A DNA stretch of 64,000 nt from Mytilus trossulus (GCF_036588685.1 NC_086384.1:52603445-52667444), one strand, 5' to 3'; shown: positions 12,230 through 24,156, numbered from the stretch's first letter. Program-made: numbers and translations. The notes: generated by a model not told the origin, from the sequence alone.

Positions 12230-14400
12230 TCTTTAAAACTCACATTTTCAAGCAATGTAATTACATATACCATCTAAAAATCTGACACCAAGATTTAACT
12301 TACCTTTGTGTGCATCAACACATTGAGAAGATGATACGTAAAAAAGACGACTACTAGTACATAAAGATTCAAAGAATTACCAAACTAAAGAGCACTGGGA
12401 TAAATTCAAGCAATATAGATTTGTTACATAATAAGTATATATTTGATATGTTAGAAGTAAGCCCATCAACATCAGAAGCTTCAACAAAAACACAAGACCA
12501 ATTCAGTTAAAGGGGGAAATTCTGGAAACATATTAAATCTAAAAAGAGAAACAGTGGGAGTATCAACACTCAAAGTTAATGAAGAAACAATAGACAGAAG
12601 CAAAGGAACGACAGAAGAACTTTTGAAATACACAATTTAAATCAGTATTCACGTACGAATTGTAGAGTTAAATTTAAGAGCTTCCCCAATATAACTGAAA
12701 CTGAATCAAAAGAAATGCCAACTCTACACATCAGTACAGAGGGATTAATCAAACTACTTAAGGGAGTGAACCTAATCAAGGTTAATGGCCCAGGCAACAT
12801 ATGTAGAATATTTAAAGTGTGCCGAGTCAATATCACCATATTTACAGCTAATCTTCTTCAAAAACATTAGAAGATCAGTGTGACACAGGACTGGCTAGTT
12901 GCAAATGTCATCGCACTTTTAAAAAAAGAGCCAACAAGTCAGTTATTACGGGGCGCCGAAAGGGACTCTTGTGGTTTTGTACTCAAAATTCAATTTTGTA
13001 CAGACAAAAGTGACTTTTGTTCAACAAAAATGAGTTCAGTTTAACAAAATTTGTATCATACTACAAATTTGAAATTTTGTCATACAAAATTATCTATCAG
13101 CGGACAAAAGTCACTTTTGTCATGACAAAATTCATTTTTGTTACACAGACTTGACTTTTGTTACCTAATTTGAAAATTGAGCGACAAAAGTCCATTTTGT
13201 ATTTAAATTAGTTTAGTTTGGTTTCTGTGAACTAATTTGCATACAAAATCGACTTTTGTTACACAAAATTGACTTTTGTTACACAAAATTGACTTTTGTT
13301 ACACAAAAATGACTTTTGTTACACAAAATTGACTTTTGTTACACAAAATTGACTTTTGTTACACAAAAATGACTTTTGTTACACAAAATTGACTTTTGTT
13401 ACACAAAATTGACTTTTGTTACACAAAATTGACAAAATTGACTTTTGTCTCAACAAAATTGACAAAATTGAATTTTGTCTCAACAAAATTAACAAAATTG
13501 AATTTTGTCTCAACAAAATTAACAAAATTGAATTTTGTCTCACAAAAGTCAATTTTGTCTCACTAAAGTCAATTTTGTCTCATTAAAGTCAATTTTGTTG
13601 TTACAAAATTGAATTTTGTCATCATAAAAATGAATTTTGTCGTCACAAAATTGACTTTTGTCTCAACAAAATTGACAAAATTGACTTTTGTCTCAACAAA
13701 ATTGACAAAATTGACTTTTGTCTCAACAAAATTAACAAAATTGACTTTTGTCTCAACAAAATTTACAAAATTGACTTTTGTTTCAACAAAATTAATAAAA
13801 TTGACTTTTGTCTCAACAAAATTGACAAAATTGAATTTTGTCTCAACAAAAATGACAAAATTGAATTTTGTCTCAACAAAAATGACAAAATTGAATTTTG
13901 TCTCACAAAAGTCAATTTTGTCTCACAAAAGTCAATTCAGTCTCACAAAAGTTAATTTTGTTTCACAAAATTGAATCTTACCGTACACAATTGACTTTTG
14001 TGATTTAATTTCCATATCAGGTAACAAAAGTCAATTTTGTATGCAAATATGTTTATATTTGCATACCTTTAAGACAAAATTGACTTTTGTCATGACAAAT
14101 ATGAATTTTGTCTACAAAAATGAATTTTGTCATGACAAAAATGAATTTTCTCTACACAAATGAATTTTGTCATCACAAAATTGAAGTTCTCACAAAACAA
14201 GTCTGTAGCACATAGTTTTGTAAGACAAAAATGATTTTGTTATGACAGAATTGAATTTTGTACAAAACCACAAGAGTCCCATTCGGCGCCCCGTAGTTAT
14301 CGCCAAGTTTCCTTGACGTCAGTTCCATGTAATATAATGGAACATATACTCATACACACCATGAACCACCTTGACATGTATATCTATTATATACCGTAAT
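12230..14400 (+). pseudogene. Decayed CR1/Jockey-type non-LTR retrotransposon, N-terminal reverse transcriptase part (split)
   Basis: With frameshifts allowed, the translation shows FWKHIKSKK-like, MPTLHISTEGLIKLLKGVN, a NGPGN-like match to the 'GPD' region, DWLVANVIALLKK, and, after the insertion at 12947-14295, YRQVSLTSVPCNIMEHIL. These phrases follow the conserved order of the fingers/palm start of CR1/Jockey reverse transcriptases. Several stops and frameshifts make it non-functional. The C-terminal part of such an element lies downstream on the same strand at 18560-19350. The catalytic YADD region between them was not found. Confidence 0.75.
12947..14295. mobile_element. 1349-bp inverted-repeat element built of ACAAAA/TTTTGT repeats
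   Basis: The ends are near-perfect inverted repeats (left tacggggcgccgaaaggg) followed inward by 'actcttgtggttttgta' on both sides. The element is flanked by a 5-bp duplication, gttat, at 12942-12946 and 14296-14300. Almost the whole interior consists of short units of the type acaaaattgacttttgt, themselves inverted repeats. One part has a 20-bp period (about 13241-13430) and another a 30-bp period (about 13431-13890). The 121-codon open frame at 13609-13974 is a by-product of the 30-bp period. It interrupts the retrotransposon reading frame. Confidence 0.85.
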
Positions 14401-14414
14401 CATTTTATAAAAAA

Positions 14415-17400
14415 AACCTAGAGACTCTCAAGAGCCTGTATCGTTCACCTGACTCTACTTGGGTTTTTGAAATCATATAAAAAAAGATAAAATTTGGCTA
14501 CAAAGTTACAAAACTTGGTAAGCACCTCATAATGAACATTCGTGCTACATTGGGTTTAATTCCATTCAGTGGTACTCGAAAAGAAGACTTTTGTATTCCA
14601 TAGGGTCCTATGTTAAACTAAACTCACCGCTGGTGGCCATTTTGGATGATGGATCGGCAATAAAGTAACAATACTTGGTCAGCATCTCATTAGGAACATT
14701 AATGCAATGTTTGGTTTCATTCCATTCAGTGGTTCTCTAAAAGAAGACATTTATATGTATTTCCCATAGGATCCTATCTTAAACGAAGTCCCCCTTGGCA
14801 GCCATCTTGGATGATGGACCGGCTACGGGTGCAATCAACAGTTTTTTTCTATGACGTCATGTTTTGAGGGACCATGCATATGTGACCCTTACTGGTGGAC
14901 TGATTAATAAAGATACTTGTATAAAACTAGATATCACTGGAATCAGAATGTTCTCTAGTTTATAATGAAATAAAAATAATGTGTACTTTTAATATATTAT
15001 AAAAATTTCATCCAATGAACATGGGGGAAAAAGGTATAATTTTAACATAAAAAACTTGAAATCAGGTCAAGTGCACACCCATGAAGACATGATCCATGCA
15101 CATTTTTCATAATCAAAACTGTATGAATTTTGTATTTTTTTTTACCTGGCCTTTCAAAAAAATCTTGTTTCAGGGTACGGTTTCCTGCTCCGAAAAGAGC
15201 TACAGTGGCTGCAAATAAGTTTTCAATTTTCACTGCTAAAAAAACAGACTGTTTACAGTGTTGTCTCCCCTCGAAATATGTTTATTTAATATAATTTTTA
15301 AAATTATTTCAATCATTCAACCTGTTTTAATTGAAAGCTAATTAACTAATTTTTACAATCAAATACAAAAAACATGATACTTTTCCACCAAGTAAGTAAA
15401 TAAACAGGGGTTTTCCTCCATGGTTATTTTTAGACGGGGAATAACCCCTAGTTTTTCCCTTACCGAAAAATAAGCCCTGCGGCAAACATTTGCCGCAAGT
15501 TTGCAGCAAACATTGCCGCAAGCTTGCAGCAAACGTTTGCTGCAAACTTGCCGCAACCATTTTACCATGCAAATGAAGCTTGCGGCAATTGTTTGCTGCA
15601 AGCTTGCGTTAAATTTTTGTGGCAAACTTGCGGCAAACTTGCAGGAACTACACATATACCAATGTCATGTGTGTAGACACATTCAATTTATTCTCTTTCA
15701 AATTACACAGTAACATTTTAAAAAAGTCAATTCCTGTCTTTTTACAATCATTGAAAGAATTCTTGCAAACTCATGAGATGTGAGGAAATACATACATGCA
15801 TTTGAGTTTTGAAAAAGGGACAGGATTCATTCTCAAATGACATAATATACCTGTATTAAAAACTGAAAAAGGTAAAATCTCAAGATGTATTGAGTATAAA
15901 GCTAGGTATAACTGCAATACAGAATTTAACTTAATCTTAATAAACATAATCATGATGGTGCAGTTACATCAGTAACAAATTCAAACGTATAATAGCTTAA
16001 CGTAAGTTTTTCAATCACACATACATGTATATATAGTTGCTTACTTAATTATGTATGATGATAACATTAATTATTTTATCAAAACATGCAGTTCCATGAA
16101 TCATTTGTACTTACACAGTTACATATACTGATTATCCCATATTATTGAACCAAAATGCCTTCTTGATCTCTTATATGTGAAATGCATTTCCAAACACAAC
16201 CAACATGACCTAGCCACAATTTCAAATTGTTAGCATCCAGGAAGTGCCAACTAGGCATGCCCAGTCAATATTGTGTAATTCCTGCAATGTTCTGGCAAAC
16301 ATATAGAATGGTCAAAGTTTTCTGCAATCTTGCGGCAAATATATTGAATGATCAAAGTTTTCTGCAATCTTGCGGCAAACATTCTTTCTTAATTTAAACT
16401 TTCTGGCAATCTTATGGCAAACATTGATGTTTCTGCAAACTTGCCGCAAGCTTGCAGCAATGTTTGCCGGAAGTTTGCAGCTAGCGGCAAACATCTGCAA
16501 ACATTTTTTTCTGTGTTCCTGCAAACTTTTTGTTTGCCGCAAGCTTGCAGCAAGTCTGCTGCAAGTTTGCGGCAAACAATTCAGTTTCATTAGGGTTAGT
16601 ACGAAACTGTTTATAGCACCCTACAAAGTAACAACACTTGGTCAGCACATCATAAGGAACATCCATGCTATGTTTGGTTTCATTCCATTCAGTGGTTCTG
16701 TAAAAGAAGTCAATTGTATGCATTTCCCATAAGGTCCTATAATAAAGCAAGTCCCCCGCTGGCAGCTATCTTGGACGATGGATCGGCTACAAAGTAACAA
16801 CACTTGGTCAGTACCTCATAAGGAACATTCGTGCCATATTTGGTTTAATTCCGTTCAACGGATCTCTCAAAGAAGTCATTTGTATGCATTTAAGGTCCTA
16901 TGTTAAACGAAGTCCCCCGCTGACGGCCATATTGGATGATGGATCGGCTACAATGTAACAACACTTGGTCAGCACCCCATAAGGAACATTTATGCCATGT
17001 TTGGTTTCATTCCATTAAGTGATTTTCTAAAAGAAGTCATTTGTATGCATTTTCCATAGAGTCCTATGTTATACTAATTCCCCCGCTGACAGCCACCTTG
17101 GATGATGGATCGTTTACAAATAACAACACTTGGTCAGCACCTCATAAGGAAAATTCACGCAATGTTTGGTTTCATTCCATTCAGTGGTTCTCTAAAAGAA
17201 GTCATTTGTATGCATTTCCCATAGGGTCCTATGTTATACCGAGTTCCCCGCTGGCGGCCATTTTGGATAATCGATCGGCTACAAATTAACAACACTTGGT
17301 CAGCATCTCATAAGGAACATTCATGCCATGTTTGGTTTCATTCCATTCAGTGGTTCTCTGGAAGAAGTTCAAAATGTAAAATGTTAACGACGACGACGAC

Positions 17401-17462
17401 GACGGACGACGGACGATAATTAATGAGAAAAACTCACTTGGCCCTTCGGGTCAGGTGAGCTA
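14415..17462 (+). repeat. Tandem repeat of about 170-bp units with (GAC)n and 'tcaggtgagc' end, interrupted
   Basis: Units contain 'aacaacacttggtcagcac', 'ttggtttcattccattcagt', 'ataggGTCctatgtt', 'cggccatcttggatgatgg' and 'atcggctacaaagtaac'. Units before 14826 and after 16622 belong to one array split by the element 14827-16621. The array ends in (gac)n near 17390-17420 and 'cccttcgggtcaggtgagct', and begins with 'gagactctcaagagcctgt' near 14420, matching a bivalve repeat I recognise from memory. Short open frames inside are repeat artefacts. Confidence 0.8.
14827..16621. mobile_element. 1795-bp element with palindromic TTGCCGCAAGCTTGC repeats near both ends
   Basis: It starts gggtgcaatcaacagttt and ends aaactgtttatagcaccc, forming imperfect inverted ends, with TAC on both sides (14824-14826 and 16622-16624). 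Removing it with one TAC restores 'ggctacaaagtaac' exactly as in neighbouring tandem units. Two clusters, at about 15476-15650 and 16285-16580, are packed with variants of the palindrome ttgccgcaagcttgcggcaa. The interior is AT-rich and codes for nothing recognisable. Confidence 0.8.
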
Positions 17463-17519
17463 AAAGGTGTTTGCAAAACTATGAATTATTATAAACAAAA
17501 AGGATGTTCTTATCCCAGG

Positions 17520-18137
17520 TAGAAAACCTAGCCGTATTGGGCACAACTTTTTGGAACTTTTGGTCCTCAAAGCTCTTCAACTTTTTATATAAGTTTTTGA
17601 TTTCAAATATTTTGGCCACGAGCATCACTGAAGAGACATGTATTGTCGAAATGCGCATCTGGTGCAAGAAAATTGGTAACCGTTAATTTTATAACTACCA
17701 CTGGAACGATGCCTCTGCTGGTGGACTATTAGTCCCTGAGGGTATCACCCGCCCAGTAGCCAGGACTTCGGTACTGGCATGAAAATACGGATTTTTTTTG
17801 TGTTATTAAAATTTGCTGTTACAAAATATTAGAAATTATTAGAAAGTAAGGAATGTATCTCCCTCATGCAAAGCTCTGATTCCTTTCACGGATTTGGCTT
17901 TACTTTTTGGACCTTTTGGATTACAGCTCTTCATCTTTTATATAAGTTTTTGATTTCAAATATTTTGGCCACAAGCATCACTGAAGAGACATGTATTGTC
18001 GAAAAGCGCAACTGGTGCAAGAAAATTGGTACCGTTAATTTTATTGTACCTGTTTTTGCCTTCGAACTTTTTTCATCTGAGAATTACTGGTTAGTCTTGT
18101 GTGGACGAAACGCGCGTCTGGCGTATTGAATTTTAAA
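17520..18137 (+). repeat. Two copies of the mussel 'gaagagacatgtattgtcga' repeat
   Basis: Copies at about 17545-17790 and 17890-18130 share 'ttttggaccttttgg', 'tttgatttcaaatattttgg', 'atcactgaagagacatg' and 'tattgtcgaaatgcgcatc'. The first continues into 'ggtatcacccgcccagtag'. The second ends in the 'acgaaacgcgcgtctggcg' tail that also occurs at 19615-19690 and 46728-46830. Several short open frames here belong to the repeat. Confidence 0.8.
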
Positions 18138-18510
18138 CCGGGTATCTTTTGTTAGCTATTATTCGTGTGCTTCTCTGTCCTATGTGTTTCCCTTTTTATT
18201 TGTATTATAGTCCTGTCATGTAATGTTGTCATTTTAATATTATATTTAACATTGCCATAAAACCGGGAGGTTTGACGTGCCACAAAACCAGGTTCAACCC
18301 ACATTTTTTTTCTTAAAATTTCCTGTACCGAGTCAGGAAAATTACCATTGTTGTATTATAGTTCGTTTCTGTGTGTGTTACATTTTAATGTTTTGTTTCT
18401 GTTGTGTCGTAGTTCTCCTATATTTGACATGTTTCCCTCAATTTCAGTTTGCAACCCGGATTTTGTTTTCTCAATCGATTGATGAATTTCGATCATCGAT
18501 GACAAAATAG
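18138..18510. repeat. Mussel dispersed repeat ('aacgaactataatataacaa' family, reverse)
   Basis: In reverse complement this shows 'tcataaatcgattgag', 'ctgagggaaacatgtc', 'cacagaaacgaactataat' and 'aacaatggtaattttcctga', the family also seen at 58850-59045 and 59545-59815. It ends near 18280 at 'accgggaggtttgacgtgcc'. It is non-coding. Confidence 0.75.
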
Positions 18511-18559
18511 TAAACTGGGCCAAAATTTGTCAAATGATATTCAAATGATATTCAAACTT

Positions 18560-19350
18560 CAACTAAATCATTAATGAACATACCCTGGTACCAGTCGCAT
18601 CACATCCATATCTATAGGAGCTGAGCTAACCGATACAATTGCATGGGACAAACAAGATCACAAATCAGGGAAACAGAGCATTCGGCTTCATACAAAGAAA
18701 TGTTGGATCCTGTCCAGAGGAAGCCGAAAATTCAGCATATCTTGCCCTTGTTCGACTTTACCCTGAACACGCTTGCAGCGTATGGGACCTTCATCTACAA
18801 AAACATATATACCAGATTGAGATGGTCAACCGCCGTGCAGCACGCTTTATCAAAACCAACTACTCAAGAGAGACTGGAACAGTTACAAAACTTTTAGAAT
18901 AATTGAACCTGACACCACTAGACACCAGAAGAAAATAGCACGTATAACACTCTTTTATACAGCCATACGTGAAAAGTTTGCTATACCTATACCATCACAC
19001 ATTTAAAAACCAAAAATAACTTCGAGACTCCATTAACAAAATACTAAAAGATATTTACAAGCACAGCTTTTTCCTAGGACCATCAGAAATTGGAACAAAC
19101 TACCAGACGAACTTTTAGAGATTTAGAGCGGTGAGGAATTCAAGACAAAACTTACCAAGCTCTTCTGTAGTGGCTATCTAACACAAACAAAAGATAGATG
19201 TTGTTTTTAACCAGCACCTATATATAAATTTTGAGCACATTTTGGAACTTGTTTATTACATGATATATTCAAATTCTTTTTCATGTTCGAAGACGTCAAA
19301 CTAAAATTTTTCGAGTGACGATATAGCATGTCGTAGATGTAGATGTAGAC
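18560..19350 (+). pseudogene. Decayed CR1/Jockey-type retrotransposon, C-terminal part and 3' tail
   Basis: The frames at 18639-18902 read AFGFIQRNVGSCPEEAE, YLALVRLYPEHACSVWDLH and QIEMVNRRAARFIKTNYS. This is the typical order of the region after the reverse transcriptase catalytic core (thumb/C-terminal) in CR1/Jockey elements. Further on, near 19080, RNWNKLPDELLE and EEFKTKLTKLF match the usual end of the protein. Internal stops and a frameshift show decay. A 'gtagatgtagatgtagacc' run near 19333-19350 looks like the microsatellite 3' tail, after which the satellite resumes. Confidence 0.85.
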
Positions 19351-19930
19351 CTTACATAAGAAAGAACACATGACCAAGCTTAATATAATCGAGGTTTTAG
19401 ACCTTGAACCCCATAATTGCCGATATATCATAAGAAAGCAAATGGACTGGACAACAACAGTTAAGTACTGAACAAACTGCACAAATCCGGGTTTATGATT
19501 GTTGATTGACAACATACCGAATATGTCAGAACTTACAATAAAAAATAACCTGACAATGCACGATATGATCGAGTTTTGCAACCTTGGATTCTCAAAAAAC
19601 TGGTGTACCTTAAATTTTGGGATTCGAGCGTCACTGATGAGTATTTGAAGACAAAACGCGCGTCTGGCGTATATACAAAATGTATTCCTGTTATCTATGA
19701 TAGATGTGAGTGTATATATATATTACAAGAAAGCTAATTTACTGGGCAACAGAAGTTCAGTATTGAATACAGTGAACTGGTACAGATTAAGGATTACTGA
19801 AAATACTTTAATTATTGATCGTCAAAATACTAAAATAGAACGAACCTAACTTTAAATAAAAACATGACCAATCGCGATATAAACGAGTTTTGCACCCTTG
19901 AAACCTGTATAGAATATCAATGGAAACCCT
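19351..19930 (+). repeat. Tandem satellite, period about 176 bp (right block)
   Basis: Same family and orientation as 10975-12215: 'catgaccaagcttaatata', 'actggacaacaacagttaag', 'caacataccgaatatgtca', 'acgatatgatcgagttttgc'. It contains a small insertion at about 19612-19690 carrying the 'aaacgcgcgtctggcgtat' mussel sequence. From 19931 to 20297 I see only AT-rich sequence. Confidence 0.75.
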
Positions 19931-20297
19931 ATCAGAAAAGTTTGGTTTGTTAATGGAAAGTACATCATTATTTTTTCTGAATGGGAAATTAAAAGATCTT
20001 GCATTTTTCTATTTTCTTGTCTTTGACAAGTGTCTTAAGAAACCCAAGACTCACATGGAAATTTAAAGGAGTAGGCAAGGTTAGGCGCACATATTGAATC
20101 CCATATGACTGCTGATAATTTTTTGAAACAGTCGACCTGCAAATTCAACAAATATGTTGTTAATAAGAAACTTTGTGTAATGTTAACAAAATATGCCGTA
20201 TGGTATCGCATAGTAATACATTTATATTATATGCTGTTATTTTTATATCGTGAAGCACTGTTGACTATTTCTTTACGAGATTTTTTTTCAATTTCAA

Positions 20298-23200
20298 TTG
20301 TCTTATTATTTTAACCTTCAACATTATCTACTTCATCCTTGGTCTTATCTAGACTACTTTAACCTTCAACAATATCTACTTCATCCTTGGTCTTATCTAC
20401 ACAACTTTAACATTCAACAATATCTACTTCATCCATGGTCTTATCTAGACTACTGTAACCTTCACCAATATCTACTTCATCCTTGGTCTTATCTAGACTA
20501 CTTAAACCTTCAACAATATCTACTTCATCCACGGTCTTATCTACACAACTTTAACCTTCAACAATATCTACTTCATCCACGGTCTTATCTAGACTACTGT
20601 AACCTTCAACAATATCTACTTCATCCTTGGTCTTATCTACACAACTTTAACCTTCAACAATATCTACTTCATCCACGGTCTTATCTACACAACTTTAACC
20701 ATCAACAATATCTACTTCATCCACGGTCTTATCTACACAACTTTAACCATCAACAATATCTACTTCATCCACGGTCTTATCTACACAACTTTAACCATCA
20801 ACAATATCTACTTCATCCACGGTCTTATCTACACAACTTTAACCATCAACAATGTCTACTTCATCCGTGGTCTTATCTAGACAACTTTAACCATCAACAA
20901 TCTTTACTTCATCCACGGTCTTATCTAGACAACTTTAACCATCAACAATGTCTACTTCATCCGTGGTCTTATCTAGACAACTTTAACCATCAACAATCTT
21001 TACTTCATCCACGGTCTTATCTAGACAACTTTAACCATCAACAATGTCTACTTCATCCATGATCTTATCTAGACTACTTTAACCTTCAACAATATCTACT
21101 TCATCCACGGTCTTATCTACACAACTTTAACCTTCAACAATATCTACTTCATCAACGGTCTTATCTACACAACTTTAACCATCAACAATGTTTACTTCAT
21201 CCTTGGTCTTATCTAGACTACTTTAACCATCAACAATGTCTACTTCATCCTTGGTCTTATCTAGACTACTTTAACCTTCAACATTATCTACTTCATCCAT
21301 GGTCTTATCTAGACTACTTTGACCTTCAACAATATCTACTTCATCCTTGGTCTTATCTAGACTACTTTAACCATCAACAATGTCTACTTCATCCTTGGTC
21401 TTATCTAGACTACTTTAACCTTCAACATTATCTACTTCATCCATGGTCTTATCTAGAATACTTTGACCTTCAACAATATCTACTTCATCCTTGGTCTTAT
21501 CTAGACTACTTTAACCTTCAACAATCTATACTTCGTCTATGGTCTTATCTAGACAACTTAAACCATCAACAATGTCTACTTCATCCTTGGTCTTATCTAG
21601 ACTACTTTAACCATCAACAATGTCTACTTCATCCTTGGTCTTATCTAGACTACTTTAACCTTCAACATTATCTACTTCATCCATGATCTTATCTACACTA
21701 CTTTAACCTTCAACGATATCTACTTCATCCATGGTCTTATCTAGACTATTGTAACCTTCAATAATGCCTACTTCATCCATGGTCGTATCTAGACTACTTT
21801 AACCTTCAACAATAACTATTTCATCCATGGTCTCATCTAAACTACTTTAACCTCCAACAATATATACTTCATCCATTGTCTAATTCAGACCACTTTAATC
21901 TTCAACAATATCTACTTCATCCATGGTCTTATCTACACAACTTTAACCATCAACAATCTTTACTTCATCCGTGGTCTTATCTAGACTACTTTAACCATCA
22001 ACAATCTTTACTTCATCCGTGGTCTTATCTAGACTACTTTGACCTAATTCAACAACATCTACTTCATCCGTGGTCTTATCTAGACAACTTTAACCATCAA
22101 CAATCTTTACTTCATCCGTGGTCTTATCTAGACTACTTTAACCATCAACAATATCTACTTCATCCACGGTCTTATCTAGACTACTTTAACCATCAACAAT
22201 CTTTACTTCATCCGTGGTCTTATCTAGACTACTTTGACCTAATTCAACAACATCTACTTCGTCCGTGGTCTTATCTAGGCAACTTTAACCATCAACAATC
22301 TTTACTTCATCCGTGGTCTTATCTAGACAACTTTAACCATCAACAATCTTTACTTCATCTGTGGTCTTATCTAGACAACTTTAACCATCAACAATATCTA
22401 CTTCATCCACGGTCTTATCTAGACAACTTTAACCATCAACAATCTTTACTTCATCCGTGGTCTTATCTAGACTTCTTTAACCATCAACAATGTCTACTTC
22501 ATCCTTGGTCTTATCTAGACTACTTTAACCTTCAACATTATCTACTTCATCCATGGTCTTATCTAGAATACTTTGACCTTCAACAATATCTACTTCATCC
22601 TTGGTCTTATCTAGACTACTTTAACCTTCAACAATCTATACTTCGTCTATGGTCTTATCTAGACAACTTAAACCATCAACAATGTCTACTTCATCCTTGG
22701 TCTTATCTAGACTACTTTAACCATCAACAATGTCTACTTCATCCTTGGTCTTATCTAGACTACTTTAACCTTCAACATTATCTACTTCATCCATGATCTT
22801 ATCTACACTACTTTAACCTTCAACAATATCTACTTCATCCATGGTCTTATCTAGACTATTGTAACCTTCAATAATGCCTACTTCATCCATGGTCGTATCT
22901 AGACTACTTTAACCTTCAACAATAACTATTTCATCCATGGTCTCATCTAAACTACTTTAACCTTCAACAATATATACTTCATCCATTGTCTAATTCAGAC
23001 CACTTTAATCTTCAACAATATCTACTTCATCCATGGTCTTATCTACACAACTTTAACCATCAACAATCTTTACTTCATCCGTGGTCTTATCTAGACTACT
23101 TTAACCATCAACAATCTTTACTTCATCCGTGGTCTTATCTAGACAACTTTGACCTAATTCAACAACATCTACTTCGTCCGTGGTCTTATCTAGACTACTT

Positions 23201-24030
23201 TGACCTAATTCAACAACATCTACTTCATCCGTGGTCTTATCTAGACAACTTTAACCATCAACAATCTTTACTTCATCCGTGGTCTTATCTAGACTACTTT
23301 AACCATCAACAATCTTTACTTCAGCCGTGGTCTTATCTAGACTACTTTGACCTAATTCAACAACATCTACTTCGTCCGTGGTCTTATCTAGGCAACTTTA
23401 ACCATCAACAATCTTTACTTCATCCGTGGTCTTATCTAGACAACTTTAACCATCAACAATCTTTACTTCATCTGTGGTCTTATCTAGACAACTTTAACCA
23501 TCAACAATATCTACTTCATCCACGGTCTTATCTAGACAACTTTAACCATCAACAATCTTTACTTCATCCGTGGTCTTATCTAGACTACTTTAACCATCAA
23601 CAATGTCTACTTCATCCTTGGTCTTATCTAGACTACTTTAACCTTCAACATTATCTACTTCATCCATGGTCTTATCTAGACAACTTTAACATTCAACAAT
23701 ATCTACTTCATCCTTGGTCTTATCTACACAACTTTAACCATCAACAATGTCTACTTCATCCTTGGTCTTATCTAGACAACTTTAACCATCAACAATCTTT
23801 ACTTCATCCGTGGTCTTATCTAGACAACTTTAACCTTCAACAATCTTTACTTCATCTGTGGTCTTATCTAGACAACTTTAACCATCAACAATATCTACTT
23901 CATCCACGGTCTTATCTAGACTACTTTAACCATCAACAATCTTTACTTCATCTGTGGTCTTATCTAGACTTTTTTATACCAATATTTAGAAATAATTTTT
24001 TTACCATTGTCTAGACTACTTTATACCAAT
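20298..24030 (+). repeat. 48-bp minisatellite, about 75 units, largely open in one frame
   Basis: The unit is cttcatccatggtcttatct + agactactttaacc + ttcaacaatatcta (48 bp), with occasional 51-bp variants. In one plus-strand frame every unit reads as a 16-residue phrase like DYFNLQQYLLHPWSYL. About 1,240 codons contain only seven stops: TGA at 21060 and 21684, TAA at 21762 and 21813, and the copies of the last three 1,110 bp later at 22794, 22872 and 22923. The other frames are closed in nearly every unit by TAA or TAG. No signal peptide, start context or splice sites were found that would make it a gene, so a non-coding minisatellite is the default reading. Confidence 0.9.
21360..23580 (+). 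repeat. Higher-order duplication of about 1.11 kb inside the minisatellite
   Basis: Rare variants recur at a fixed distance: 'cttcgtctatgg' at 21531 and 22641, and the 'tctaattcagaccac' variant near 21880 and 22990. Two blocks of about 23 units (roughly 21360-22470 and 22470-23580) are therefore tandem copies. The second block has gained one 51-bp unit and lost one 48-bp unit. Confidence 0.8.
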
Positions 24031-24156
24031 TTATAGAAATAAAAGAAAATTCGAAAAGAGATAACATGGCATTTGAACTAGTCTTTGTAGCATATGTACA
24101 TTTAGTATCTATCCTGTCTACTAATTTACTTACTACTTACAATAATTTATTTGCCA

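Noticed and set aside
13609-13974. 121-codon open frame MNFVIIKMNFVVTKLTFVST...
   Set aside because: It is produced by the 30-bp repeat of the element at 12947-14295; every unit is the same short inverted repeat, with no gene signals.
12947-14295. CRISPR-like array
   Set aside because: There are no constant-length unique spacers. The units are contiguous palindromic words in a eukaryotic transposon. The 48-bp minisatellite was rejected as CRISPR for the same reason.
15042-16750. Several open frames of 60-120 codons rich in Cys, Leu and Ala
   Set aside because: They arise from the ttgccgcaagcttgc palindromic repeats and differ by frame without any gene signals.
18639-18902. Independent 87-codon gene
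   Set aside because: Its motifs are those of the C-terminal part of a CR1/Jockey reverse transcriptase, with stops and a frameshift nearby, so it is a retrotransposon remnant.
20298-24014. Open frames of 254, 306 and 342 codons as protein-coding genes
   Set aside because: They are pieces of one 48-bp minisatellite with no start context, signal or splice sites. Kept as a repeat, with the open frame noted as a finding.
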